Source: Galeopsis tetrahit
Lineage: Eukaryota > Streptophyta > Magnoliopsida > Lamiales > Lamiaceae
Assembly (NCBI GenBank): GCA_963675135.1
Contig: OY776120.1
Location: 59,888,063 to 59,952,062, forward strand
Length of the DNA stretch: 64,000 nucleotides
Direction: 5' to 3'
Below are positions 31,862 to 44,649 of this stretch, in pieces. The stretch's first letter is position 1, and each line of letters starts with the position of its first letter. The notes beneath the pieces are model-generated. The model had not been told where the DNA came from. It ran no database searches and saw only the letters and a program-made list of their open reading frames with translations. Made by a program: the position numbers and the translations under genes.

Positions 31862-32125
31862 CTATAACTGAAAAATATCACTCACTATAACTGAAACACA
31901 CCACTCATTATAATTGAAACGTGTCACTCGTTATAACAGAACTACAAAAGTATGTCACTCATATAATTGAAATGTGACACTCAATATAACTAAAACACGT
32001 CACTAGCTATACCTAAACCTTGTCACTCATTGTAATTGAAACGTGTCACTCACTGTAAGTGAAATGTGTTAATAGTTAAAACTGAAAAACGTGATTCTCT
32101 ATAAGTGAAACGGGTAGTATAATAT
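31862..32125. repeat. Minisatellite, ~23-bp unit, ~11 copies
   Basis: Degenerate tandem units resembling tataactgaaacgtgtcactc, starting at 31863, 31886, 31909 and onward to about 32101. Copies diverge by several bases each. Confidence 0.8.
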
Positions 32126-32685
32126 TACTGAAATCTTGTTTTACTAAAAATATAAATAATAATCATGGTATTATAATTTTAATTGGTAAAATGCGATCGT
32201 TGTAACATTTTACATTTATGATTTTGATTCTATTTTTTTTTGATAATTTGCATGCGTATTTTGATTTAATGAAGTTTATATTTTAATTAAGTTATTATTA
32301 GAAACAGCTTTTATGTAGTACTTTACATTTATAAAATGAATTACATATTTTAATATTTCTAATTTTTAAAATAATTTGATGATTTAATGCAGTTTCAAAA
32401 GCAGTGGAAAAGATAATGAGCTTGGTGGGGTTAATTATGGGTCAAGCGGGTAGGGTAGGAGTGAATGCACATATTTTCTTTTTATGTTTAGTGTGCGTAC
32501 AAGACTTTGTCATGAACAATGTTAAACAATCAAATTCTGAATATTCAAAAGGAGTATTTTAGGTATTTTATTATTTAAATTATATTAAAATGATTAATAT
32601 ACTTAAAAAAAAAATAGTGATTAAGTGTAACTTTTTTAATTTAAATTTAGACAAAAATTTGTGTAAGACCGTCTCACGAATCTCA
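32126..32685. other. AT-rich intergenic DNA
   Basis: No gene recognised. The right edge (gtaagaccgtctcac, ~32663) is a motif common in plant transposon termini. Confidence 0.4.
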
Positions 32686-32688
32686 TTA

Positions 32689-34662
32689 GAGCATCTCCAA
32701 AGCAAGTGAGGAATTTTGGGATAGAAATTTGCCACGTATGTGACCCCTCATTAGTTTACTACTCCTACCTCAAATAATTCATTTCCCTTCCAATGCTTTC
32801 GGGTTTTTTATCAGTTTATTATAAATAAATTAAATAATTTATAAAATAAAGTGAGTTTGAAAAGTTTTCGTGAAATGTAGTAAAACGCTAGGGGGCTAAG
32901 CGTTTCTGTAATAAAAACGTTAGGGGGCCAAGCGTTTCTGTAATAAAAACGCTAGGCCCTAAAAATGCTAGGCCCCAACGCGTTTTCCAAATTTAATTAG
33001 AGGCTGGCATGATTTAATTATTTTTTTAAGAAAAACGGCCGGCCCCCCGGGCGTTTTCTTTTATACACTATGTGCCATGGGTATATATTGATGCATGGCA
33101 TGCATATTGGCATGGGCTGCCTAAATTGAATGGGCAGTAAGGGTGTGAATGAGGACACATTCTTTTGTATTGTTTTACTTTTTAATATTCTAAAATTCAT
33201 ATATCAAATTAAAATAGAAATGTTAATTTATTCTAAAATTAAGTTGGATACATTTTATTAAAAAAAAAAATATTCATCGAGTAGAGTTTTGAAGGGTAAT
33301 TAATTTTATACATTTATAGGTATAAATTAAAAAATAAGTTAACTTGTGTGTATGTGTGGATCAAAAAACAATAATATTTTGTGTAAAATTGTGAGAGTGA
33401 AACTTATAATTTTTTTTAAAGGTGTGAAAATTATTGTATAACGTTATGAAAAAAATAAAAATTATTATGGTATGAATAATATTTTTTTTAATAAAATGTA
33501 TCCAACTTTATTTATTAATATGTGTGTCCACCTATATATTTTATAGTAAAGTTTTATATATAAAATAAAAAATAAGTTGCCTCAGCTCGTATGTATGTGC
33601 TGATCCAAAAACACTAATATTTTGTGTAAAATTGTGAGAGTGGTGCGAAAATTATTGTGAAACATTGTGAAAAAAATAAAATAAAAATTATTATGGAATG
33701 AATAATTTTTTTTTAATAAAATGTATCCAATTTAATTTTGGAATAAATTAGCATTTCTATTTTAATTTGATATATGAATTTTAGAATATTAAAAAGTAAA
33801 ACAATACAAAAGAATGTGTCCTCATTCACACCCTTACTGCCCATTCAATTTAGGCAGCCCATGCCAATATGCATGCCATGCATCAATATATACCCATGGC
33901 ACATAGTGTATAAAAGAAAACGCCCGGGGGGCCGGCCGTTTTTCTTAAAAAAATAATTAAATCATGCCAGCCTCTAATTAAATTTGAAAAACGCGTTGGG
34001 GCCTCGCGTTTTTATTACAGAAACGCTTGGCCCCCTAGCGTTTTACTACATTTTACGAAAACTTTTCAAACTCAGTTTATTTTATAAATTATTTAATTTA
34101 TTTATAATAAACTGATAAAAAACCCCAATGCTTTCTACCTCAAAATTATTCATAGGTCCCACTATTAAATTTCTATTTTATTCATATTTATTTATTAACT
34201 ATTTTTATTTATAATTTAACTTCTACAATTGAAAATCACAATAAATATTAATTATAAAATTTAAGTTATAAAAATAAATAATATTAATATATTTTCTGAC
34301 AAAATATTATTGAAATAACACCAAAAGTACAAGATAAAAAATACTCATCAATTGTAATTTGTAAATACAAATTAAAAGATAATTAAAAATAATAATTAAA
34401 TTCTTAATAAATTAAAATAAAATAAATGAAAAAACATGAAAACAAAATAAAATAAAACATAAACTAATAAAAAGTAAATAAATAAGAAATTAAAATGAAA
34501 AAGATAAGAAATAAAAGTTGGGGACCACTTAAAATGGGTAGAAGTTCTTCTACTCCACATCATCTCTCCCCTCCACATCATCTCTCCCCCAACCCTTTCT
34601 ACCCTCAATTTGAGTTAGGAGTAGAAATCCACATGGGACTTCTACCCCCATTGTGGATGCTC
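32689..34662. mobile_element. Harbinger/Tourist-type element A (hosts a MULE)
   Basis: Ends GAGCATCTCCAAAG and, reverse complemented, GAGCATCCACAATGG, flanked by TTA at 32686-32688 and 34663-34665. The 3-bp TTA duplication and GAGCATCTCC ends indicate PIF/Harbinger MITEs. Without the nested 1325-bp MULE and its 10-bp duplication it is about 640 bp and homologous to element B, sharing the trinucleotide between them. No transposase. Confidence 0.8.
32801..34125. mobile_element. Mutator-like foldback element with ~0.4-kb inverted arms
   Basis: A 1325-bp element starting GGGTTTTTTATCAG and ending with its reverse complement, flanked by exact 10-bp duplications caatgctttc (32791-32800, 34126-34135). 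Long inverted arms (about 32801-33270 and 33700-34125) are nearly identical apart from an extra ~58 bp in the left arm, where an aacgctagggggccaagcg-like segment is repeated. The loop holds a diverged ~200-bp direct repeat. Long terminal inverted repeats with a 9-11-bp duplication are typical of Mutator-like elements. No transposase. Confidence 0.85.
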
Positions 34663-34665
34663 TTA

Positions 34666-36025
34666 GAGCATCTCCAGTGCTAGTGAAGATTTTTGGGTTT
34701 TAAATTTGCGACATGTGTGCCACCTCAAAAGTTTTCTACTCCTATCTCAAAAAACTTCTACCCCCTCCAATGCGTTCTACCACTCTTCTACCTCAAAAGT
34801 GGGTCCCACTCTCCAATTAGTGTATATATTTTTCTCTTCACATTCTTTCATTCATTATTTTTATTTTATAATTTATACTCCCTCTATTTTTTTTAATAAA
34901 TGTCACTTTAATTTTTTTAATTATTTTTAAAGTAAGTGTCACTTTGAAAAAAAAAAATCTTTAATTTTGAGTATTTTACCCTTAATCATTTATTACAAAT
35001 ATTTTTCATAAATATTGTTTGTAGCAAAATTTATTTAGTTTATGAATATTAGCTTTATTTTTTACCCCAAAATCATTTACTTCTATATAACATAAATATT
35101 GTTCATACCAAACATGTTGCTATTTGATTTGTCAATCATTCAAAATATACCACTAGCTTTATAAATGCTTCATGAATTTTTGAACTTGTTTACTTAATTT
35201 TAAGTTTTAAAAAAATACAGTATATTTTTTGACTTATATATAAAAATAAAATAATGTTAATATATTTTTTGACAAAATATAATTGAAATAATACAAAGAG
35301 TACAAGATAAAAAATACATCAATGGTAAATACAAATTAAAATACAATTAAAAATAATAATTAAAATATAAGTTATAAAAAAAAAAAAAAAGTTGGACCAC
35401 TTGAAATGGGGTAGAAGCATTTCTCCTCTCTCCTCTACATCATCTCTCCCCCAACCCCTTTTACCCTTAATTTGAGTTGTGAGTAGCAATTCAAATGGGA
35501 TTTCTACCTAGGGATGGCAATGGGGCAGAGCAGGGCAGATAGTTAAATATCCAAATCTGCCCTACGTTCATAAGTATCTGCCCTGCCCTGCGACCTGCTG
35601 CGGGGCAACATTTCGTGCCCTGCCCTGCCCTGCCCTGTGCACTCCAAAAGTCCAAGTAAAATATGCAGATTAAATTAAATTAAACAATAAAATAAATATT
35701 AAAAATCCACAATTAAATTAATCATTAAAATTAAACATTAGAAATTTAAGTCATATCCAAAATACTTAACATCAAACAAAATAATCAAAAATAATTTTTA
35801 TATTAATATATATTAATATAATTTTTTTTTTTAATATTCAGGGCAGGACAGATTTTTATAATACATATATCCATGCCTGCCCTGCCCTGCGTGCGGGACG
35901 GGGCAGATTTGCACTGTTTTAAAGATGGGGCAGGGCAGGACGGATCTAAACCTCTCAGAGCAGGGCGGGTCGGCTTCGGGTAGATCATCTTGCCATCCCT
36001 ATTTCTACCCCCATTGGAGATGCCC
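34666..36025. mobile_element. Harbinger/Tourist-type element B (hosts a hAT)
   Basis: Ends GAGCATCTCCAGTG and, reverse complemented, GGGCATCTCCAATGGGGG; flanked by TTA at 34663-34665 and 36026-36028. Same family as A (shared TAGAAGT, CATCATCTCTCCCCCAACCC and GACAAAATAT blocks). It contains a nested hAT at 35509-36001 and an extra stretch from ~34877 (ctccctctatttttttta) that may be a Stowaway fragment. Confidence 0.8.
35509..36001. mobile_element. Small non-autonomous hAT, TAGGGATGGCAA ends
   Basis: A 493-bp element with ends TAGGGATGGCAATGGGGC and, reverse complemented, TAGGGATGGCAAGATGAT, flanked by exact 8-bp duplications tttctacc (35501-35508, 36002-36009). Subterminal regions carry many ccctgccctg words. 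Empty-site structure is visible in sibling element A. No ORF. Confidence 0.88.
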
Positions 36026-36028
36026 TTA

Positions 36029-36340
36029 TGTGAGATGGATTTTCCATGACCCATTTCATTTATAAATCCACGCCAACTGCACCAAGGCCATTTCAGCCCA
36101 CCACTCCCATCAATGGCCCACGCAACATGAGGTGTGCGGACTTCATGTCCAACTCCCAAGCCCACCATTAACTTCATTTGGTTAAATATTGTTAAAAAAT
36201 AAAATTAACCATTAATTTATTTATTTTTATAAAATAATCGAAAAATAATTGTATTTTTAATTAAAAAATATTAATAAAAATTGATACATACATTTTATAC
36301 ACTAACTTTTTATTAAGAAATTATTAAAAAATTACAAGTT
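36029..36340. other. Short intergenic stretch
   Basis: 36029-36180 is more GC-balanced and shows no repeat or gene that I recognise; 36180-36340 is AT-rich. Confidence 0.4.
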
Positions 36341-38223
36341 TTTACTAATTACATTACTTTTTTGAGTTAATTATCATTTTTACTTGATATAATTCACTAT
36401 TCAAAAAGTGATAAAGTTTAGTTGAAAAATGATAATAATTTATCAAAAAATGACTATCATTTTTTACTTAAATATTATCACATTTTAATTCTGAATTAAT
36501 AAATGATATCATATAATATATTAGTGAACATAATTATTTTTACTAATTGCATTAGTTTGATAAGTCAATTGTCATAGTTTATTTGAAAGAATACCATTAT
36601 TCTAAAACTGATAAAAGTTTAGTTGAAAAGTGATAATATTTTTGTCAAAAGTAACTATCTTTTTTTACTTAAACATTATTACTTTTTAATTCAAATTTAA
36701 TGAATTACATTATTTTTTGGTGGACATGATTATTTTTACTAATTACATTGCTTTTTTTTTTTGGTTAATTATCACTTTTACTTGATATAATTCAATATTA
36801 AAAAAGGGGTAAAAGTTTAGTTGAAAAGTGACGTTGATTTATTAGTAGTGACAATTATTTTTCTCTTAAACATTACTCCCTCGGTCCTAGAGGAATTTGC
36901 ACCTCTAGGATGACACACATTTTAATAAATGTGTAAGAAAAAGTGTAATGAGTGATGTTTTGAGGGGTAGTTTTGTAAACTTTTATGAATAAAGTGAAGT
37001 AAAAGGTAGGTTGAGTGTGAAAAAATAATGACATATGGGTAAATAATAAATATGTGTATATTTTGAGGGTGAGAGTTATGACAATATTTTTTTTTATGAA
37101 GTGTGGAACTTGGTATGGGATATTCATATATGGAAAATGTGCAAATTCCTATGAAACAGTAGGAGTATCATCTTTCAAATATGAATTAATTAATGATTGA
37201 GATTATATATTAGTGTACGTGATTATTTTTACTAATTGCATTAATTTTATGAGTTAATTGTCACTTTTAATTTGAAAAAATATCATTATTCAAAAAATGA
37301 CAACAATTTAGGTGAAAAGTGATCTTTATCAAAAGTGACTAATTGAATATCACTTTTTACTTAAACATTCAAATTTAATGAATTATATTATATGTTAGTG
37401 GTCATAATTATTTTCACTTTTTTTTTGAGTTAATTATCATCTTTACTTGATATAATTCACTATTAAAAAAGTGATAAAAATTTAGTGAAAAAATTATGAC
37501 TATTTATAAAAAGTAACTAGTATTAACTTTTACTTAAAAATTAACACTTTTCAATTATAGATTAATTAATGACGTTATATATTAGTGAATGTTATTATCT
37601 TTACTAATTGTATTAGTTTTATGAGTTATTTGTCATTCTTTATTTGATAGAATATCAATATTTAAAATATGATAACAATTTAGGTGAAAAATGATAATAT
37701 TTTTATCAAAAGTGACTATCATTTTTAATTTAAACATTATCACTTTTTAATTCTGATTTAATAATGAATTATATTATCTTTACTAATTGCATCAATTTTT
37801 TTGTGTTAATCGTCACTTTTTATTTGATAGAATATCATTATTCAAAAAGTGATAACAATTTAGGTGAAAAGTGATAATATTTTTATCAAAAGTGACTATC
37901 ACTTTTTACTTAAAACATTATCACTTTTTAATTCTGATTTAATAAATTATACTATTATTTTTACTAATTACATTAATTTTTTGTGTTAATTGTCACTTTT
38001 TTATTTGATAGAGTATCATTATTCAAAAAGTGATAACAATTTAGGTGAAAAGTGATAATGTTTTTATCAAAAGTGACTATCACTTTTTACTTAAACATTA
38101 TCACTTTTTAATTCTGATTTAATAAATTATACTATTATTTTTACTAATTACATTAAATTTTTGTGTTAATTGTCACTTTTTTATTTGATAGAATATCATT
38201 ATTCAAAAAGTGATAATAGTTTA
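36341..38223. repeat. Satellite-like tandem array, 180-200-bp unit
   Basis: The word tttactaatt marks unit starts at 36341, 36539, 36735, 37228, 37600, 37779, 37960 and 38140, with a degraded one near 37411. Spacings are 196-198 bp in the left part and ~180 bp in the right. The gap 36735-37228 becomes ~201 bp once the 290-bp Stowaway and its TA are removed. Units contain cactttttacttaaacatta and inverted fragments of it, so each could fold. The array is cut at 38223 by the LTR of E2. Confidence 0.85.
36876..37165. mobile_element. Stowaway-type MITE inside the tandem array
   Basis: A 290-bp element with ends CTCCCTCGGTCCTAGAGGAA and, reverse complemented, CTCCTACTGTTTCATAGGAA, flanked by TA (36874-36875, 37166-37167). 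Both ends continue with the same aatttgcac block. No coding capacity. Confidence 0.88.
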
Positions 38224-39950
38224 TGTTGGGAATAAAATGAGAAGTTTTGATTAAGAAACCAAAACCCCTTAAGACATGTCAAATAGTTAAGTCAAATTTA
38301 AATGAACATGTTTCAGGAATGTTGGAACATGTAGCTTAAGGCTAGTTGAGAAGCTGGAATGTTAGACAGCTCTTAGTATATTGGATGCACAAGTTGAGGG
38401 GGAACACATGCTTAGAAGACTACAAGAATCAAGTCCTCTCAAGGCTCAGAATCAAATTGACCTTAAGTCTGTTGATGGACAACTATGATGATCATGTCAG
38501 CTTAGTTGTGGTACAACCTATCTGAAGATCAATTGAATAGAATGCATCATCAAGACCAAGTCTACTGAAGCATATATCAAAGCTCAGGAGGTTTGAACAG
38601 CAGAGATGTCTCAGCACAATTGAACCAGAACACTTTCAAGACAAGCCCGACTGTGCTGATAAGGTCAAGGCTTCTGATATGAAGTCATGAATGCTCAAGA
38701 ACCATCAAGATACATGATCTGAAAGAGAAAGAACCAAGTCATCTGAAGAGCAAAGCCAACATTGCTGATAAGCAATTCTGCTGAAAGTGATAAGCAGAAT
38801 TGTCCAAGTGATAAGGATTGTTGTCCCTACCATAGGACCAATCATCAAAAGTGATGTCCATGTTTGATCAAGTGAATCTTGAAGTCAGACATTGGGAAGA
38901 ATGCTTCAAAGTCAAGACAAAATGCTTACAACCATTTACTTCCCAAATTAAGGACATGTCACTTTCAAGAAACTGTCTTCCAGTTGCAGAGTTCAAGGAA
39001 GACAAATATAGACATTTTGAGGCTGTCTTTCCAACGGGCAAATCCTCAAATTGTTCTATAAATACAGAAGTGTGGAAACCATTTCAAGGCATCCAACTAT
39101 CCTGCAATCAAGAGAAAACTACAAGCTCATAAGCCTTCAAGCTTTCTTACAACATTCATAGTTTCTAGAAACACTTCATCTAAGCTGAACTACATTGTAT
39201 ATCCATACAATCTTAGAGAGATATCCTATCCTTTTACACTGAGCTCATTGTAAAGGATATCTCAACCTAGTTGGAACCAAACTTCAACCCTTATACCTTT
39301 CCAAAAGAGAGATAGAAGGTTGTTGTAGTAGAAGTGGTAGGAATTGACTGTTGAGAGAAGAACATTTCAATTCTGAGTTGAGAAGAGAGTACTAGGACTC
39401 TGATATCCTAGGGATCAAGGCGCCAAGGAGTGGTGTGGTTGATCAAGTGCACCTTGGCACTATAAAACAAGTAATTCCAAGAGTGAAGAAATTATCCTGT
39501 TAAATCAGAGAAAGTGGATGTAGGAGCTTGAGTCTTTGAACCACTATAACTCTTGTGTTGATTTACCTTCAAAGTATTTTCATACATACAACATATACAT
39601 ACACAGCACACAAAGTAACCTTTCAAAGACATATACCTAAGACCGTGCAAATTGTCTTAGACAAGTTCCCTGAAAACAGTTTAAGTATAAAAAGGATTTC
39701 AGAACTTAAAAAGGAGTTTAAACTAAAGGGCCAACCACTAATTCCGCACATATAACTCTCTTCGATAATTATTAAACTAAGTACTCAATAGTACTTAGTA
39801 GATTGATTATCTTTTCAGAGTTAAACATATCAGAAGAGTTGTCCAGGACAACCTTGCTTAAACCAGTTTGGTTAAAGTTTTAGAGAAAAGATTTGCATAC
39901 ACGTGTATTCCCCCCCATACACTTTTTATATACTCCTTTTAGGACCAACA
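38224..39950 (+). repeat. E2 left LTR
   Basis: A 1727-bp LTR, TGTTGGGAAT to CCAACA, followed at 39953-39964 by the primer site TGGTATCAGAGC and at 39988-40009 by the conserved TGAAAATC/GATTTTCA stem-loop. TATA box TATAAATA at 39057-39064. The C tract near its end is only 7 long. Confidence 0.92.
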
Positions 39951-40089
39951 AGTGGTATCAGAGCAGGGGTTCAAAGACCACTGCTTCTGAAAATCCATTT
40001 TGATTTTCAAAGACACATTTTAGTGTGGTCACTGAACTGATCTTTCTGAAATCTTAATATCTGCTGTCTAACAATTTCCTGTCTGAGAT

Positions 40090-42567
40090 ATGGCCAACAA
40101 CAACAACGTTGTTCCTCGTGATGTTGTTCAAGGCATCAACAATATGGCCCCTGATCCAGTCAACCACATATCTCATCACAAGCTGCCCATGTTCTCAATT
40201 GAGAACTATGACTTTTGGAAAATCAGAATGAGAGCTCATCTTGCATGCCTCCACATTGATATGCTGAGAGTGATTACAAGAGGACCCTTTGTATTCACTC
40301 AAATTAATCCCAGAATTACTGAAGCTCAAAGGAATGATATAAGGGATGAAATCCCCAAGGATGAAGATGACCTCACCACTGAGGAGAAAAGAAGAGATAA
40401 TCTCAATTATCTAGCAATGAACACTCTCTACCAAACAATTCCTGATGCAATAATGGGGAGAGTCTACCACTGCACAACTGCCAAAAAAATTTGGGACACC
40501 CTTGCTGAGATGTGTGAGGGTACAAACAAAATCAAGGAGAACAAGCTCCAAGTTGTTGTGCAGAAATTTGAGCAGTTCACAATGGTACCTGAGGAGTCCA
40601 TTGACAAATTTGCTGGCAGATTCACTGATATCATGAATGAAATCAACTCATTGGGCAAGGTGTACTCCAGGAGAGAAGTTGCACTAAAGATCCTAAGAAG
40701 TCTCACTCAAAAGTGGGATGTATATTATGTGATGACGCAGAATACCAAAGATCTCTCCACCATGCCCATGCAACAAATCTTCTCAGAACTGAAAGCTTAT
40801 GAGTTTGACCTCAACAGAAGAAAGCCTGCTGAGGAACCTTCCTTACTAACCAAATGAGTGGCCTTCAAAGCCAAAACGGCTGAACCAGAAATGCAGCCCA
40901 CTCCTAGATCATCAAAGTCAGTCTCAAAGGCTGAAATGAAGGAAGAGTTAGCCCTCATGGCTAGGAGGTTTAACAAGCTCAACTCAAGGTTTGGTAGATA
41001 CAATAAATTCTACCAAGACAACAAGGTCAGGAGAAGGTACAACTCTCCTGAAGCCAATGCTGAGGACAAAAGGCCTGAAGAAAGAAGATCAGAGGACAAG
41101 TACTCTGATATGAGAAAGTCCACCAGAGCAGGACCTTCATCATCCAGAAGAAGAGATGAATCAAAGAAAGATGATGATGAAGATCTTTGCTACAACTGCA
41201 AGAAGAAAGGGCACTTTCAGTATGATTGCCCTGAACTCAGCTCAAAAGAAAGAAAGGAGAGGCAAGCTAAAAGAGACACAAAGTTCACCAATAGAAAAGC
41301 TATGATGGCTGGTGATGAGTCTGAAAGTGCTGAAAGCTTCAACTCTTCTGATGATGGACTGTTCTCAAACAGTGATGATGATGATGTGTGCAACATGGCC
41401 ATAGAAGATGATGAGGTATCTTCCACTTCTAGCTCACCATCAATTCAATCACAAAACACCAATGAGATCAACCTGAAGCTTTCCTTTGGAAAGTTAATGG
41501 AAGATTTCACTAGGTTACAAGAATTTCATGATAACTGTGTGAGAGAAAATGAAAGGCTATCAATTGAACTTACAAAGTCTTCTGAATTTGTGGTTGATGT
41601 CAAGTCTACTGAGTTGTATCAACAAGTCTTGAGAGAACTTGATGAAGCTTCTCTCAGGATAGTTGATCAACAAAAGCAGATTGATGATCAACTGCTTATT
41701 CAGAAGAGAAAAGATTTTGAACTTAAAATTCTTCAAGCCAAGTTTGAAAACCTCTCACATGAGTATGACATTCTTAAATCAAGTGAAGAGAGCCTGCGAA
41801 TTAAGATGTCTGCTATGAATAAATCCTCTAAGGCAATAGAGGAAATTCAGAGCTTTCAAAGAGCTATGGCTCAAAAGAGTGGGTTAGGATATGACCCATT
41901 TGAATCTTCACCTTGTCTTAGTGTTGCTTCAACAAGTAACACTTAAAGAGTCTTTGTTAAGTCAGTGGCACAACAAGTTGAAAATGAATTAATTCAGCCA
42001 CTGAACAAAGGAAAGGGCAAAATGCCAGAAGTGCCCACTCAAGTACTTCAGGAAAAAAGGCCCGTACCTAAGGAAATGGCCAAAGTCCCTGAATACAAGA
42101 GGAATGATGTTCAGCAGAGTAGGCCCAATGGGAGGGTAACTCATCTGAACAACATTCAGAGAAGTTGTCCAAGGTATGTTCAGCCTAGGTCAACTCCCCT
42201 GAGGAAACCTCAGCTGAACAGACCCAAGGTCAACTCTCCTTATGGGTACAATAAAATGAGACAACCAAAACCATTCATGCCAAAGCAAAATGGTCATCTA
42301 TATGCCCATCCTCAAAGATTCCCTCAAGGAGCACAAAGAACTCATAAGTTCATGAGAAATGACAACTCTCCTGAAACTTACAGAGTCAACACTTTCACAC
42401 ATGATTCTTTCCCAAAGGCATTTAAGGGAAAAACTGTGTATGTAGATGCTAGAGGAAAACAACTTAGCCACCTTGAATCAATCAGGGTAATTAGGCAAGT
42501 TTGGGTTCCTAAAGGTACATCTAACCTCTCAGGACCCAAAATTCAAAGGGTACCTAAAGCTCGATAA
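40090..42567 (+). pseudogene. E2 gag (broken)
   Basis: Same domain order as E1 gag: UBN2-like region, zinc knuckle CYNCKKKGHFQYDC, acidic Ser-rich segment and basic tail. Private nonsense codons lie at 40855-40857 (TGA) and 41944-41946 (TAA). A stop at 42565-42567 is followed by TTG CAG, exactly as in E1, immediately before the protease. Frame is otherwise kept. Confidence 0.9.
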
Positions 42568-44649
42568 TTGCAGGTACAAATGGGCCACAAGAAGCTGAGG
42601 AGTATGAACAAAAAGTTAGCATGGTACTTGGACAGTGGATGTTCAAGGCACATGACTGGGAATAAGAACCTCCTCACTGGATTTATTGAAAAAGAAGGCT
42701 CAAATGTCACATTTGGAGACAGCTCACAAGCAACTACAAAAGGTTATGGTACATTGATAATTGGTAATATCAAGGTATCCAATGTATCTTATGTGGCTGG
42801 TCTCAAATATAATCTTCTAAGTATAAGTCAGTTCTGTGATAAAGGATATAATGTTGAGTTCACTATTAATAAGTGCCTAATCAAAGATAACACTCAACAA
42901 ACTTTACTGACTTGAACTAGGAAAGGAAATGTGTATTTTGCTGACTGGGACGAGTCTACTGATGCTGCATGTTTCATTGCCAAAAGCTCTAATGAACAAA
43001 GTTGGTTATGGCATAAAAGGCTAAACCACCTGAACTTCAAATCCATGAACAAGCTTGCAAGAAATTCATTAGTTAAAGGACTGCCAAATGAAGTTTTCAT
43101 TAAGGAACATGTTTGTAAACCATGTCAAGAAGGAAAACAGATTAAAGCTTCATTTAAAGGGAAACCAGTCATCTCTACTGAAAGGTTACTTGAACTGTTA
43201 CATATGGACTTATTTGGACCAATTACCCCTGCAAGCATAAATGGTAGAAAATACACATTGGTTGTAGTAGATGACTTCTCTAGGTTCACATGGGTAGTAT
43301 TTCTCCTTAATAAGAAGGAAACACAAGTCAAACTCCCTGAACTGTTAAAAAGATTGTCAAATGAGAAAAACCTTAACATTATCAAAATAAGATCTGATAA
43401 AGGCACTGAGTTCATTAATTCATACATCAATGAGTATTTCACTGAAAATGGAATAGCCCATGAAACTTCAGCAGCTAGAACCCCTTAGTAGAATGAGGTT
43501 GCAGATAGAAGAAATATAACTCTTAAAGAGGCTGCTAGAACCTTAATTGCTGATTCAAATCTACCTAAGAGGTTTTGGGTTGAAGCTATAAACACTACAG
43601 GCTATACTCAAAATAGATGTTTGATTACTAAGGGATAAGGCAAAACCCCTTATGAACTCTGGAAAGAAAGATTGTCTAAAGTATCTTACTTTCACATTTT
43701 TGGTTGTAAGTGTTTCATTCACAACAATGGGAAAGTGCAGTTGAAGGCCTTTGATAGCAAAGATGATGAAGGGATATTCCTTGGATATTCCCAAATCAGT
43801 AGAGCTTTTAGAGTCTACAACTGTAAAACCCTTACTGTGGACGAAACACCCCATGTTGTGTTTGATGAATCTATCTTTGAGATCAGGAATAAGAACCTGG
43901 AAACTGATGAAATCACACAAAGGACAACCAGATTGAGCTTAAAAGACAAAGATACAATGTTCATAGATGTTGTCCAGACCAATCCTCCTGAATTCACTAG
44001 ACTGGACAACAACCCTGAAAGCAATATCCCTGAGGCAAACCCCACTAAAGGAAGTGATGAACTGAATGACCCAATCCCAGTTCATAATCAGGTAACAACT
44101 ACCAATGAAGAAGCAGGCCCTGCTGAGGTAGTTAATGGATCCAATGTTCAAGGGGGAAACAACAATGTTGAAAATGCCAATGTCCCTGACATTGAGGACA
44201 GAACCCCTGAATATGATCCTGAATTAGATCCTGCATTAAATTTTCCTGAATTTTATAATCCTAGTGACTCAACCTTAGTAGAGGACAACTCCACTGAAGG
44301 GATCAGGAAAAGAAGGACTTGGTTATCTGACCATCCAACTGACTTGATACTTGGTGATCCAAGTGAAGGAGTCAAAACTAGAATGTTTCATGGTGAAAGT
44401 ACTTTGTTCTGTTGTTTCCTATCAGAACAGGAACCAAAGGATATTGATGAAGCACTTCAAGATGCAAACTGGATTACAGCCATGCAAGAAGAGCTGAACC
44501 AGTTTACAAGGAATGATGTTTGGGAGCTGGTTTATAGACCATCACATCAAGATGTTATTGGAACCAAATGGGTGTTCAAGAACAAAAAGAATGAGAATGA
44601 TGTGATAGTCAGAAACAAGGACAGATTAGTGGCCAAAGGTTATTGTCAA

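Noticed and set aside
33018..33956. Same 60-codon protein on opposite strands
   Set aside because: Explained by the inverted arms of the Mutator-like element, not a duplicated gene.
36341..38223. CRISPR-like spacing of repeats
   Set aside because: Units are 180-200 bp, diverged and without unique spacers; this is an AT-rich eukaryotic tandem array.
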